Below are positions 7,086 to 15,225 of a DNA stretch of 27,852 nucleotides, one piece after another. Source of the stretch: CAYNSX01 sp964400165 (GTDB taxonomy: Bacteria > Armatimonadota > Hebobacteria > CAYNSX01); the NCBI GenBank assembly GCA_964400165.1, contig CAYNSX010000033.1, positions 1 to 27,852 on the forward strand, written 5' to 3'. Every line of letters begins with the position of its first letter. Position 1 is the first letter of the stretch. The notes beneath the pieces are model-generated. The model saw only the letters and a program-made list of their open reading frames with translations, was not told the origin of the DNA and made no database searches. Made by a program: the position numbers and the translations under genes.

Positions 7086-7122
7086 GGCGGGACTCCCTGC
7101 CTTCGGTGGGGAAACGGCAAGT

Positions 7123-8058
7123 GTGGTAGAGGCGCCCGTCACCCTGGTGGAAGTGAAGCCCAACGATCCGCGCTGGCAGGAAATCGCGACGGCGGTTGCG
7201 GCGGAGGTGGCGCCGCGGCGCGGCGAGGGCTTCGCCCAGCGGATGGAGCGACGGCTGTTGAGTTACAGCGCCGACCACTCGGCGGTGGCCGCCCGGCGGC
7301 GCAACGACTGGGTCGGGCTGCTGCTGTTTGTCCGGTCGGGGCAGTACGGGGAGATGAGCTTCCCGTGGGTGGTCCAGGACGCGCCACCGGACTTGGCGGT
7401 TCAACTGATTGAGCAGTCGCGTGCCCGGCTGACAACGGACGGCGCTTTGCATGTCATCGTGGAGCGCACAGTCGTCGCCAGCGAGGCCGACTGGAAAGCG
7501 TACGGAGCGCGCGGGTTTCAGGTGTTCTGGCGGAGTCTGATGGCGCGCAGTCTCCGCGGGTGGCGGGGCGGGGTCACCCTCCCGGCGGGTTATCGCCTCG
7601 GCGACTGGGACCCGGACTGGGTCACCGATGTCGGGCAAGTCATCTTCGAAGCGAATCAAGGCACGGTGGACGGCGTGCTCTACCCGCGCTTCTTCGGCGG
7701 CTCGGTGCGGCAGTGCACCGACGCGCTGCGCGAAATCCTCGCCGGCGCGCTCGGGCGCATCGACCCGCATGCGACCTGCGTGCTGGTGTCGGGCAGCCGG
7801 GCGGGCGGCGTGTGCCTGGTCGGCGTCATCGGCGACCAGCACGGCATCATCGAACTGGCGGTCGGCAAGGAGCATCAGGGGCGCGGCCTGGGGCGCGCGT
7901 TGATGGCGCACGCGCTGACGCGCTTGGTGGAGGAGGGCATCGAGCGCGTCGTGCTCGCGGTCTCCGCGGACAACACGCGTGCAGTGCGCCTGTACAACCG
8001 CCTCGGCTTCGCCGAAACGACGCAGTTTCCGGTCTGCGTCTGGCGCGCGAATCGCTGA
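7123..8058 (+). CDS. GNAT-family N-acetyltransferase
   Basis: Acetyl-CoA-dependent acyltransferase of unknown substrate. The C-terminal GNAT domain (about residues 150-308) has the acetyl-CoA pyrophosphate loop HQGRGLGRALMAHAL, followed by RVVLAVSADNTRAVRLYNRLGF (motif B, LYxxxGF). The N-terminal half (about 1-145; TLVEVKPNDPRWQEI..., WVGLLLFVRSGQYGEMSFPWVV) may be a degenerate GNAT fold, as in two-domain members. I prefer the GTG at 7123 (311 residues). An ATG at 7063 is in frame but would leave 2 bases to the divergent gene and would place the palindrome at 7066-7085 inside coding sequence. Either start is possible. Confidence 0.85.
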   Translation: MVEAPVTLVEVKPNDPRWQEIATAVAAEVAPRRGEGFAQRMERRLLSYSADHSAVAARRRNDWVGLLLFVRSGQYGEMSFPWVVQDAPPDLAVQLIEQSRARLTTDGALHVIVERTVVASEADWKAYGARGFQVFWRSLMARSLRGWRGGVTLPAGYRLGDWDPDWVTDVGQVIFEANQGTVDGVLYPRFFGGSVRQCTDALREILAGALGRIDPHATCVLVSGSRAGGVCLVGVIGDQHGIIELAVGKEHQGRGLGRALMAHALTRLVEEGIERVVLAVSADNTRAVRLYNRLGFAETTQFPVCVWRANR

Positions 8059-8067
8059 CGGCGCCGG

Positions 8068-8076
8068 TGCTACAAT
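8068..8076 (+). promoter_or_regulatory. Possible extended -10 promoter of nfeD
   Basis: TGCTACAAT is a good extended -10 (TGnTAnaAT) in the 26-base gap between the GNAT gene and nfeD, ending 8 bases before the ATG. No -35 is evident. If used, the mRNA would be leaderless or nearly so. Confidence 0.35.
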
Positions 8077-8084
8077 ACGCCGGA

Positions 8085-9380
8085 ATGTCACACCGGCGAC
8101 CGGTTCGGTGGTGGTGGATAGCGCTCTGGGCGGCGACTTTTACGCTGGCCGCCCGCCTGCACGCAGCGCCGCTGCCCGGGTCCGTCGCAGTCATCCGCGT
8201 CGAGGGCATCATCAACCCCGCCACGGACGCCTATGTCGCTCGCGCCCTCGACCGCTGCGCGCACCAGGACTATCAAGCACTGGTCATCGAGATGGACACC
8301 CCCGGCGGGCTCGACACTTCGATGCGGTCGATCATCAAGACGATCTTGGGGACACCGATTCCCGTCATCATCTATGTCTCGCCGAGCACCGCCCGCGCCG
8401 CGTCGGCGGGCACGCTCATCACGCTCGCCGCCGACATCGCCGCGATGGCGCCGAGCACTTCCATCGGCGCCGCCACCCCGATCAGCATGGAAGGCGGCGA
8501 CCTGGCGCGGAAAGTGGTGAACGACGCCATCTCCTACGCGCAAGGCGTCGCTCGCGCGCACGGGCGCAACGAGCAGTGGGCGGCGGAGGCGGTGAGCAAG
8601 GGCGCCTCAATCACCGAGAAGGAAGCGCTGCGACTCAAAGTGATCGACCTGGTGGCGCCGTCGCTCGACGAACTGTTGAGCGCGGTGGACGGGCGCACAA
8701 TCGTCAAGAACGGGCGGACGACGACCCTGCACACCAAGGCCGTCGCGCTCGACCGCATCCCGCGCATCTGGCGGGAGCAATTCATTCAGTACCTGGCCGA
8801 CCCGAACATCCTGGCCCTGCTGATGACCGTCGCGGTCATCGGCATCATCACCGAAGTCAGCACGCCCGGGGTGATATTGCCCGGCATCATCGGCGTCATC
8901 GCCGCCATCCTGGCGTTCATCTCGGCACAAATCCTGCCCATCAATCTGGGGGCGTTTATGTTGGTGTTGCTCGGGGTCGGGCTGCTGGTGGCCGACATCA
9001 AGGTGACTTCGCACGGCGCCCTGACGGTCGGCGGCGCCACTTCATTCATTCTGGGGATGGCGATGCTCACCGGCTGGCAACGCGCGCCCGGATTCGCGGT
9101 GGACTGGTCGGTCATCATCACCGTGAGCGCACTCGTGGTCGGCTTCTTCGTCTTCATCGTCAGCAAAGGATTGCTGGCGCAACGGCGGAAAGTCGTGACG
9201 GGGATGGAGGGGCTGCGCAATATGGTCGGCGAGGCGCGCACGCGCCTGGAACCGCGCGGCACGGTGTTCGTGCACGGCGAACTCTGGCAGGCGGTGGCCG
9301 ACACACCCATCGACGCCGGCGAGCGGGTGGTCGTGGTCGGGGCAGACAAATTTACGCTGCAGGTGCGGCGGGCATCGTGA
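8085..9380 (+). CDS. nfeD: NfeD-family membrane serine protease (ClpP/SppA-type)
   Basis: Long-form NfeD, 431 residues. A signal or anchor helix (about 8-28) is followed by a ClpP-class protease domain (about 31-190): ALVIEMDTPGGLDTSM, then STARAASAGTLI with nucleophile S107, and ARKVVNDAISYAQ with probable general base K143, matching the Ser-Lys dyad of the archaeal 1510-N protease. Next come four or so membrane helices (about 240-365) and a C-terminal OB-fold NfeDC domain (about 375-431; GLRNMVGEA, ending GADKFTLQV). Archaeal members cut the hydrophobic C-terminus of the stomatin-like partner. The adjoining slipin gene fits this pairing. The start is the ATG at 8085, which gives the signal sequence. 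Confidence 0.93.
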   Translation: MSHRRPVRWWWIALWAATFTLAARLHAAPLPGSVAVIRVEGIINPATDAYVARALDRCAHQDYQALVIEMDTPGGLDTSMRSIIKTILGTPIPVIIYVSPSTARAASAGTLITLAADIAAMAPSTSIGAATPISMEGGDLARKVVNDAISYAQGVARAHGRNEQWAAEAVSKGASITEKEALRLKVIDLVAPSLDELLSAVDGRTIVKNGRTTTLHTKAVALDRIPRIWREQFIQYLADPNILALLMTVAVIGIITEVSTPGVILPGIIGVIAAILAFISAQILPINLGAFMLVLLGVGLLVADIKVTSHGALTVGGATSFILGMAMLTGWQRAPGFAVDWSVIITVSALVVGFFVFIVSKGLLAQRRKVVTGMEGLRNMVGEARTRLEPRGTVFVHGELWQAVADTPIDAGERVVVVGADKFTLQVRRAS

Positions 9381-9410
9381 CACGCGGTTAAGCGATTCGG
9401 GGAGGCAGCA

Positions 9411-10214
9411 ATGACGGAACTCGGCGATAACAGTTGGATGATCACGGGCTTGGTGGTGGTAGTGATCCTGGCCGTGATGTTTCTGTCGGCGGCGGTCAAG
9501 GTGCTGCCCGAATACGAGCGCGGCGTGCTGTTCCGGCTCGGGCGCTTGGTGGGCGCCCGCGGGCCGGGCCTGTTCATCATCATCCCGATCGTGGACCGAA
9601 TGCTGCGCGTCGACCTGCGCGTGGTGACCATGGATGTCCCGAAACAGGAACTGATGACGCGCGACAATGTCCCGGCGTCCGTGGACGCGGTGGTGTACTT
9701 CCGGGTCGTGGACCCCAACGCCGCCATCGTGCAGGTCGAGAACTATGTGAAGGCGACCTCGCTCCTCTCGCAGACGACGCTGCGCAGCATTCTCGGCCAG
9801 TGTGAACTCGACCAGCTGCTCTCCGAGCGCGAGCACATCAATCAGCGCCTGCAGCAGCGCCTGGACGAAGCGACCGAGCCGTGGGGCGTGAAGGTGACGA
9901 CGGTCGAGGTGCGCGATGTCGTCTTGCCCGAAGGGATGAAGCGGGCGATGGCGCGCCAGGCGGAAACCGAGCGTGAGCGCCGCGCCAAAGTCATCAACGC
10001 CGACGGGGAGTTCCAGGCGGCGCAAAAGCTGCAAGACGCCGCCAAAATTATGGCGGACCAGCCGATCTCCGTGCAGTTGCGCTATTTGCAGACGCTGGCC
10101 GATGTCGCGCGCGAACAACACTCGACCATCATCCTGCCGGTGCCGATCGACCTCTTCACGCCGTTTCTCAAGAAGATGGCGGAGAAGTCGCCGGACGGCG
10201 GCGCGGCGCGCTGA
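9411..10214 (+). CDS. Slipin / stomatin-like SPFH (band 7) membrane protein
   Basis: A 267-residue membrane scaffold protein. A single N-terminal helix (about 12-31) is followed by the SPFH domain, opening with VLPEYERGVLFRLGRL and PGLFIIIPIVDRMLRVDLRVVTMDVPKQ, the classic stomatin/slipin pattern. The DNVPASVDAVVYFRVVDP and LRSILGQCELDQLLSERE motifs are also typical. A helical segment (about 185-225; MARQAETERERRAKV) and a C-terminal oligomerisation part with STIILPVPIDLFTPF follow; the last is the region NfeD proteases cut in the archaeal pair. The GGGAGG ribosome site lies 5 bases before the ATG. It is 30 bases after nfeD, in the same operon. Confidence 0.93.
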   Translation: MTELGDNSWMITGLVVVVILAVMFLSAAVKVLPEYERGVLFRLGRLVGARGPGLFIIIPIVDRMLRVDLRVVTMDVPKQELMTRDNVPASVDAVVYFRVVDPNAAIVQVENYVKATSLLSQTTLRSILGQCELDQLLSEREHINQRLQQRLDEATEPWGVKVTTVEVRDVVLPEGMKRAMARQAETERERRAKVINADGEFQAAQKLQDAAKIMADQPISVQLRYLQTLADVAREQHSTIILPVPIDLFTPFLKKMAEKSPDGGAAR

Positions 10215-10219
10215 ACGGC

Positions 10220-11224
10220 GTGCGACTCGCCGAGAACCCGATTTTCGTCCGCGAGGGCTGGCCGGGGAAGTGGGCGCACCGGTCGCCGGCCCTGCGCGTG
10301 GGGGCGGTCGTGCTGTATCTCGGTGGCGCCGCGCTGTTGGCGTGGGGCGCATATAAGGCGGCGCATTGGTCAGTCGGGCTCTTCTCGATTCTACTGCGCA
10401 GCCCCGGCACGGGACCGCAAGGCGGCGCGATGCCCGGTCTCACCGCGCAGTCCGTGTCGGTCGCCGGCGCGCTGATGATCCTGGGGACGATTACGAATCT
10501 GAAGTGGTTTGTCGCCCGCGCGCTGGCGGCGATCTTGCCGGCGCTGGCGATCGCGCCGGAGCGCGAGCGATTCACCTGGGACCAAGTGATGCTGACGAAC
10601 TTGAGCGCCCGCGACATCCTGCTCGGCAAGGGGTTGTCGCGGCTGCTGCCGTGCCTGTGGGTGGTCCTGTTCTGCCTGCCCGCCGAAATCCTGCTGCTCA
10701 CGCTGCTGCGCGGTCAAGAGATTCCGCTGGCGATGCGGCAGCAGTCGGGTTGGATCGCGACGGTGCCGCTGCCGGTGGCGTGGGGCATCGAGTCGGCGCT
10801 GCAGGTGTTGGCGGTGCTGGCGTACGCGACAATTGCGCTGTTGTGGTCGCTGAAGTCGCGGAAGAGTCTCAATGCGTTTTTCAGCGCCGTCACAACCATC
10901 ATTCTGGTCGGCATCGTCTCGACCATCGTGTCGTGGGCGCTACTGCTGGCATTCGGGTTCTTCCGCGAGTTGATGGCCTTCATGTCACAGGCAATGTCCA
11001 GCCCGTCCACCGGCGGCCCCTTCGTGTTCAGCAGCGAGTCCGTGAGGCGGATGACGCTCATCCTGTCCGTGTATCGCTTCGTGGTGCCGCTGGCGATCGT
11101 GTTCGTTCTGTGGCGGGTGATGCTGGGGCGCTTCCATATGCTGGACGCGCGGGTGCGGGGGGCCATCTTCACGCCGCGGCCGTCGCGGCGCAACATCGTG
11201 GTGCCCGAGGCGTACGCACCGTGA
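10220..11224 (+). CDS. ABC-2-like membrane protein, paralogue 1
   Basis: A 334-residue integral membrane protein with about six helices, of no family I can name for certain. The cytoplasmic segment ALAIAPERERFTWDQVMLTNLSARDILLGKGLSRLL resembles the 'E+e.gT.+lLl.tpls..~il.GK' region between helices 2 and 3 of ABC-2-type exporter permeases, so an ABC-2-like permease is my best guess. No ATPase gene is near. It starts with GTG 5 bases after the slipin stop and opens with MRLAENPIFVREGWPGKW, shared with the next gene. The C-terminal tail (ARVRGAIFTPRPSRR) is basic and probably cytoplasmic. The 4-base GTGA overlap with paralogue 2 points to coupled translation. Confidence 0.75.
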   Translation: MRLAENPIFVREGWPGKWAHRSPALRVGAVVLYLGGAALLAWGAYKAAHWSVGLFSILLRSPGTGPQGGAMPGLTAQSVSVAGALMILGTITNLKWFVARALAAILPALAIAPERERFTWDQVMLTNLSARDILLGKGLSRLLPCLWVVLFCLPAEILLLTLLRGQEIPLAMRQQSGWIATVPLPVAWGIESALQVLAVLAYATIALLWSLKSRKSLNAFFSAVTTIILVGIVSTIVSWALLLAFGFFRELMAFMSQAMSSPSTGGPFVFSSESVRRMTLILSVYRFVVPLAIVFVLWRVMLGRFHMLDARVRGAIFTPRPSRRNIVVPEAYAP

Positions 11225-12045
11225 CGCTGTGGGAGAACCCGATCTTCCGGCGCGAGGGCTGGCCGGGGAAGTGGGGGCGAAAGCCGCTCGATAGAGTGCT
11301 TGCGTGGGGAGTTCTCCCGGCGACGGCCATCGTGCTCGGGTTGATCCTCGGATACTGGTTTAGCACGACTCACACCGAGTATTTGGAAACTTGGGCAGGC
11401 GCGATGTTGCTTCTTTGGATGTCGAAATGGTGGTTCGCGCGAGTACTGGCAGCGGTTCTCCCAACATCCGCGATCGCAGGTGACCGACAGCGGTCCAGTT
11501 GGGACGCCGTCGTGCTCACCTCCTTGTCGCCGAAGCAAATCCTCATCGGAAAATTCGCGTCGCGACTTTCGATGGTGGGTTGCATTCTCTTGTGGTGTCT
11601 TCCGGCGGAGATCGCCATCGTCGCCACCTTGACGCTTCGAGGATTTACGAGCGAGGAATCAGTGGGCACTTGGGGGGCATACTCAACGCTGATTTTCCTC
11701 ATCGGGACGCCAATCCAAGCGATCGGTGTTGTCTGTTACGGCACCATCGCCCTCTGGTCTTCATTGCGGTCTCGACGCCCCTTGGACGCGCTCGTGCAGT
11801 CTTTGGCGCTGGTCGGTGGACTCGGCCTTGTCAGTCTGGCATTGGCCTACCCACTCTTGGCATTTGCGGGTGACACGGGCGGCGGAGTTTTGGTTCTTGT
11901 CATCTGGACCGCTGTTCCACTCTTGGTCACCATCATCTTGTGGCGTTCGATGCTGAAGAGTTTCTACTCGTGGGACCGTCGCGTTCGCGCTGCCGAATCG
12001 ATTGTCGCTCGCCCTCGCCTCGCCACGAAAGTGGCGACAACTTGA
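11221..12045 (+). CDS. ABC-2-like membrane protein, paralogue 2
   Basis: A 274-residue membrane protein, homologous to the preceding gene: MTLWENPIFRREGWPGKW at the start and SAIAGDRQRSSWDAVVLTSLSPKQILIGKFASRL in the middle align with paralogue 1. About six hydrophobic helices. It lacks the long insertion of paralogue 1 between helices 1 and 2. Start is the GTG at 11221, overlapping the previous stop by 4 bases. After the first 60 or so bases the GC content drops clearly: 30 of 60 bases at 11341-11400, against 42 of 60 at 10621-10680 in paralogue 1. This suggests a different origin for most of the gene. Possibly forms a heterodimer with paralogue 1. Function unknown. Confidence 0.72.
   Translation: MTLWENPIFRREGWPGKWGRKPLDRVLAWGVLPATAIVLGLILGYWFSTTHTEYLETWAGAMLLLWMSKWWFARVLAAVLPTSAIAGDRQRSSWDAVVLTSLSPKQILIGKFASRLSMVGCILLWCLPAEIAIVATLTLRGFTSEESVGTWGAYSTLIFLIGTPIQAIGVVCYGTIALWSSLRSRRPLDALVQSLALVGGLGLVSLALAYPLLAFAGDTGGGVLVLVIWTAVPLLVTIILWRSMLKSFYSWDRRVRAAESIVARPRLATKVATT
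12020..12037 (+). terminator. GAAA-tetraloop hairpin at the end of paralogue 2
   Basis: TCGCCAC-GAAA-GTGGCGA is a perfect 7-bp stem with a GNRA-type tetraloop inside the last codons, 6 bases before the stop. No T-run follows, so termination is uncertain; it could also stabilise the 3' end. Confidence 0.35.
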
Positions 12046-12102
12046 CACAGGGGCACGAGTGGCGCTCACTGAATTGTATTCTCTAGTAAATTTGGAGGAT
12101 TG

Positions 12103-12654
12103 ATGAAAGACTCGCCCCGCGTGGGCATCGTGCTGGGCAGCGCCAGCGACCTGGCCGTGATGCGCCGGGCCGCCGAGACGCTGCACGACTTCGGTGTGCC
12201 CTTCGAAATGACCGTCGCCTCGGTTCATCGCACGCCCGACCGCGCCGCCGAGTACGCGCGGAGCGCGGCGGATCGCGGCCTCGCCGTCATCATTGCCGCC
12301 GCGGGCAAGTCGGCGGCGCTGCCCGGCTCGCTGGCGGCGCTGACGACGCTGCCCGTCATCGGCGTGCCGCTGCGCGTCGGCGACCACTGGATGGACGAAC
12401 TGGCGGCGGTCTCGGCGATGCTGCAACTGCCGCCGGGCAACCCGGTCGCCACCGTCGGCGTCGACGACGCCCTCGGCGCCGCGCTGCTCGCCATCAAGAT
12501 GCTGGCGCTGCACGACCCGGCGCTGCGGAAGCGCCTCGAGGACTACAGCGCGGCTCGCAAGAAGCAGGCGGAAGCGGGAGCGCGAGAAGCAGAAGCGGCC
12601 GCGGCGCAAATCCGCAAGGCGAAGCCGGAGAGCGGGGGCAAATCGCGGAAGTGA
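12103..12654 (+). CDS. purE: PurE-like AIR carboxylase / mutase with altered active-site loop
   Basis: PurE family, purine synthesis: normally converts N5-CAIR to CAIR (class I) or AIR plus CO2 to CAIR (class II). The 183-residue protein shows IVLGSASDLAVM (9-20), SVHRTPD (40-46, catalytic H42 matching E. coli H45), and PVIGVPL. The second active-site loop reads AGKSAALPG (67-75) where class I has AGGAAHLPG, so the second histidine (E. coli H75) is Ala72; the AGKS start recalls the AGRS of class II enzymes. It has an extra basic, Ala-rich tail after about residue 145. I chose the ATG at 12103 (GGAGG 4 bases upstream) over an adjoining TTG. It overlaps apgM by one base. No purK is in the window. 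Confidence 0.82.
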   Translation: MKDSPRVGIVLGSASDLAVMRRAAETLHDFGVPFEMTVASVHRTPDRAAEYARSAADRGLAVIIAAAGKSAALPGSLAALTTLPVIGVPLRVGDHWMDELAAVSAMLQLPPGNPVATVGVDDALGAALLAIKMLALHDPALRKRLEDYSAARKKQAEAGAREAEAAAAQIRKAKPESGGKSRK

Positions 12655-13895
12655 TGAGCGCCCGCGGCAAGGCGCTGCTCCTCATCGGCGACGGCCTCGG
12701 CGACCGCCCCTGCCCGGAATTGGCGGGGCTGACACCCGTCGAAGCCGCCAAGACGCCGAACCTCGACCGCCTCGCCGCCGCGGGCGAGTGCGGACTGATT
12801 GACCCGATTGCGCCCGGCATCCCGCCCGGCAGCGACACCGCGCACTTGGCGTATCTCGGCTACGACCCGCACACGCACTACCCGGGCCGCGGACCGTTCG
12901 AAGCAATGGGCATCGGGATGGAAGTGCGGCCGGGCGACATCGCCTTCCGCTGCAATTTCGCCACGATCGACGGCAACGGCGTCATCTCCGACCGCCGCGC
13001 CGGGCGCATCCGCGACGGCACGGCGGACCTGGCCGCAGCGCTGAACGGCCTCACGGTAGACGGCGTGCAGTGTTTCGTGCGGGAGTCGGTGGAGCACCGG
13101 GCGGCGCTGGTGCTGCGCGGCGGGAAACTCGGCGACCGCGTCATTGACGCCGACCCGGACGCCGACGGCCAGCCGCTCTTGCAAGCGACGGGCGAAGATG
13201 CGGACAGCCAGCGCACCGCGGCGGCGATCAATGCGTTCGTGGCGCGCTCGCGGGAGGTGCTTGCTGACCATCCGGTCAACCGGGCCCGTGCCGCGTGCGG
13301 GGAGCCGGTCGCCAACATCGTGCTGCCGCGCGGCGCCGGGCGGGCGCCCAATTTGGCTTCGTTCCGCGAAACTTCCGGCTTGACGGGTGCGCTGGTCGTG
13401 GAAGTGGGGCTGGTGAAGGGCATCGGGCGCTACATCGGGATGACGGTGGTTGATGTGCCGGGCGCGCTCGGCAACCTGCAGACCGACGAGATTGCGCTGG
13501 CGAAGGCGGCGGTGGCGGCGCTCGACGGCCACGATTTTGTGCTGTGCAACCTGAAGTGTCCTGATGTCGCCGGCCACGACGGCGACCCCGAAGCGAAAGT
13601 CGCCGCCTGCGAAAAACTCGACCGGATGGCGGCGCTGATTCTCGAATCGGCGGCGGCGCGCAGCGACCGCCTCTATGTCGCCGTCACCGGCGACCATACC
13701 ACCGCCTGCGCGACGCGCGATCACACCGGCGAGCCGGTGCCGGTCGCGCTGTGGGGGCCGGATGTGCGCGCCGACCAGGTGACGGCATTCGGCGAGCGCA
13801 CTTGCGCGATCGGGGGCCTGGGCCGCCTCCGCGGCCTCGATTTGCTGCCGGTGCTGACTTCGTACATCGGCGCGGCGAAGAAATTCGGAGCGTGA
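12654..13895 (+). CDS. apgM: 2,3-bisphosphoglycerate-independent phosphoglycerate mutase, archaeal type
   Basis: Interconverts 3- and 2-phosphoglycerate in glycolysis/gluconeogenesis without 2,3-BPG. It belongs to the alkaline phosphatase superfamily, ApgM branch (413 residues, typical 400-420; the GpmI branch is about 510). Motifs: LLIGDGLGDRP (metal Asp13), TPNLDRLAAAGECGLIDP, PPGSDTAHLAYLGYDP with the probable nucleophile Ser60, YPGRGPFEAMGIG, CPDVAGHDGDPEAKV (about 302-316) and VAVTGDHTT (D347, H348) for metal binding. The ATG overlaps the purE stop (TGATG); a GTG one codon earlier is equally possible. The permease gene starts 4 bases after its stop. Confidence 0.93.
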   Translation: MSARGKALLLIGDGLGDRPCPELAGLTPVEAAKTPNLDRLAAAGECGLIDPIAPGIPPGSDTAHLAYLGYDPHTHYPGRGPFEAMGIGMEVRPGDIAFRCNFATIDGNGVISDRRAGRIRDGTADLAAALNGLTVDGVQCFVRESVEHRAALVLRGGKLGDRVIDADPDADGQPLLQATGEDADSQRTAAAINAFVARSREVLADHPVNRARAACGEPVANIVLPRGAGRAPNLASFRETSGLTGALVVEVGLVKGIGRYIGMTVVDVPGALGNLQTDEIALAKAAVAALDGHDFVLCNLKCPDVAGHDGDPEAKVAACEKLDRMAALILESAAARSDRLYVAVTGDHTTACATRDHTGEPVPVALWGPDVRADQVTAFGERTCAIGGLGRLRGLDLLPVLTSYIGAAKKFGA

Positions 13896-13899
13896 ACCG

Positions 13900-15225
13900 G
13901 TGACCGTCGCGCTGATTGTCGTCATCTTTCTGCTCTTCGCGGCGTTGATGTTCGCCGGGCGGCTGCCGGCGCTGCTGGCGCTGCCGCTGATGGCGGTCGC
14001 CATTGCGCTGGCGGCGGGGGTGTCGGGGCAAGACCTGGCGCAGGTCGTGGTCGCCGATGGGATGCTGCGGCTCAACGCCGCCTACACCACCGCCATCGTC
14101 GGGGCCATCCTCGCCGAAGTGGTGCGCCAGACGGGCATCGCCGAGACGGTGCTGAAGTGGGCCGCCGAACTTGGCGGCGACCGCCCGATTCTGCTCACGC
14201 TGATTCTCATCGCCGTCAGCGCGCTGCTGTTCACCACGCTCGGCGGGCTGGGCGCGGTGATTATGGTCGGCACCATCGTGCTGCCCATCCTGCTTTCGCT
14301 CGGGCTGTCGCCGCTGACGGCGGCGTCGGTGTTCCTGATGGCGCTGTCGCTCGGCGGCGTGTTCAATCCGGTGAACTGGCAGTTTTACGAATCGGTGCTC
14401 GGCTTGCAGTCGGCCGATGTCATTCGCGTCGCCCTCATTCTCGGCGGGCTGCTGGCGCTGGTGACGGCGGCGTTCCTCATTTGGGAAGTGAAGCGCGGCG
14501 GACTGCGCCGCTATTGGGCCGAGCCCGCAGAGCCGCGGAACCGGGCGCCCTGGTGGGCGCTGGTGACGCCGATCGTCCCGATTGTGCTGGTGCTGGCGTT
14601 CCACTTCTGGGGCGTGTACCAGAAGCGCCTCGACCCGACGGAGACGCCGTTCGCACTCCCTATCCTCGCCGCGATGCTGGTGGGCGTGGCGTACGGCGTG
14701 CTCACGACGCTGCGGCGCGGCCGCAGCGCCATTCAGTTAGTGAGCCGCGCCACTTTCGAGGGCATCGGCAATGTGGCGCCGGCGGTGGCGCTGATGATGG
14801 GCATCGGGATGGTGATGAACGCAGTCATCGGGCCGGATATGGCGAAGGCCGCCGACTGGCCGGTCATCGCCGCGCTCCAGCCGGTCCTCCTGCGGCTGAC
14901 GCCGACGACCGCCATCGGCATCGTGCTCGGTTTCGGGTTGCTGGCGCCGCTGGCCCTCTATCGCGGGCCGCTGAATCTGTGGGGGATGGGGGCGGGAATT
15001 GCGGCGGCGATGCTGGGCGTCGGCGCGCTGCCGGCCGCAAGCATTATGGCGGTGTTCTTCTCGGTGGGGCTGGTGCAGGGCATCTGCGACCCGACGAACA
15101 CGCACAATGTCTGGGTGGCGACCTATGTCAGCAGCGATGTGCAGGCCATCTTGCGCAAGACGCTGCCCTGGATTTGGGCGGCGGCAATTGCGGGGCTGGC
15201 ACTGACAGCGGCACTCTCCCCCTGA
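13900..15225 (+). CDS. Ion-transporter-superfamily permease, substrate unknown
   Basis: A 441-residue integral membrane protein with about 11-12 helices. Two halves carry similar hairpin-like segments: TTLGGLGAVIMVGTIVLPILLSLGL...FNPVNWQFYE (about 110-165) and LGFGLLAPLALYRGPLNLWGMG...QGICDPTNTHN (about 345-400). This layout fits the ion transporter (ArsB/NhaD, citrate, GntP, DcuC-like) superfamily of secondary carriers. I cannot name the substrate; an anion such as a carboxylate, or Na+/H+, would be typical. Its GTG start is 4 bases after the apgM stop, suggesting one transcript with purE-apgM. The last 10 or so codons (LALTAALSP) lie inside the first copy of the 125-bp repeat at 15193-15562. 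Confidence 0.8.
   Translation: MTVALIVVIFLLFAALMFAGRLPALLALPLMAVAIALAAGVSGQDLAQVVVADGMLRLNAAYTTAIVGAILAEVVRQTGIAETVLKWAAELGGDRPILLTLILIAVSALLFTTLGGLGAVIMVGTIVLPILLSLGLSPLTAASVFLMALSLGGVFNPVNWQFYESVLGLQSADVIRVALILGGLLALVTAAFLIWEVKRGGLRRYWAEPAEPRNRAPWWALVTPIVPIVLVLAFHFWGVYQKRLDPTETPFALPILAAMLVGVAYGVLTTLRRGRSAIQLVSRATFEGIGNVAPAVALMMGIGMVMNAVIGPDMAKAADWPVIAALQPVLLRLTPTTAIGIVLGFGLLAPLALYRGPLNLWGMGAGIAAAMLGVGALPAASIMAVFFSVGLVQGICDPTNTHNVWVATYVSSDVQAILRKTLPWIWAAAIAGLALTAALSP

Noticed and set aside
12042..12047. TTGACA as -35 of a purE promoter
   Set aside because: No acceptable -10 at 16-18 bases; the sequence overlaps the stop codon of the preceding gene and is probably chance.
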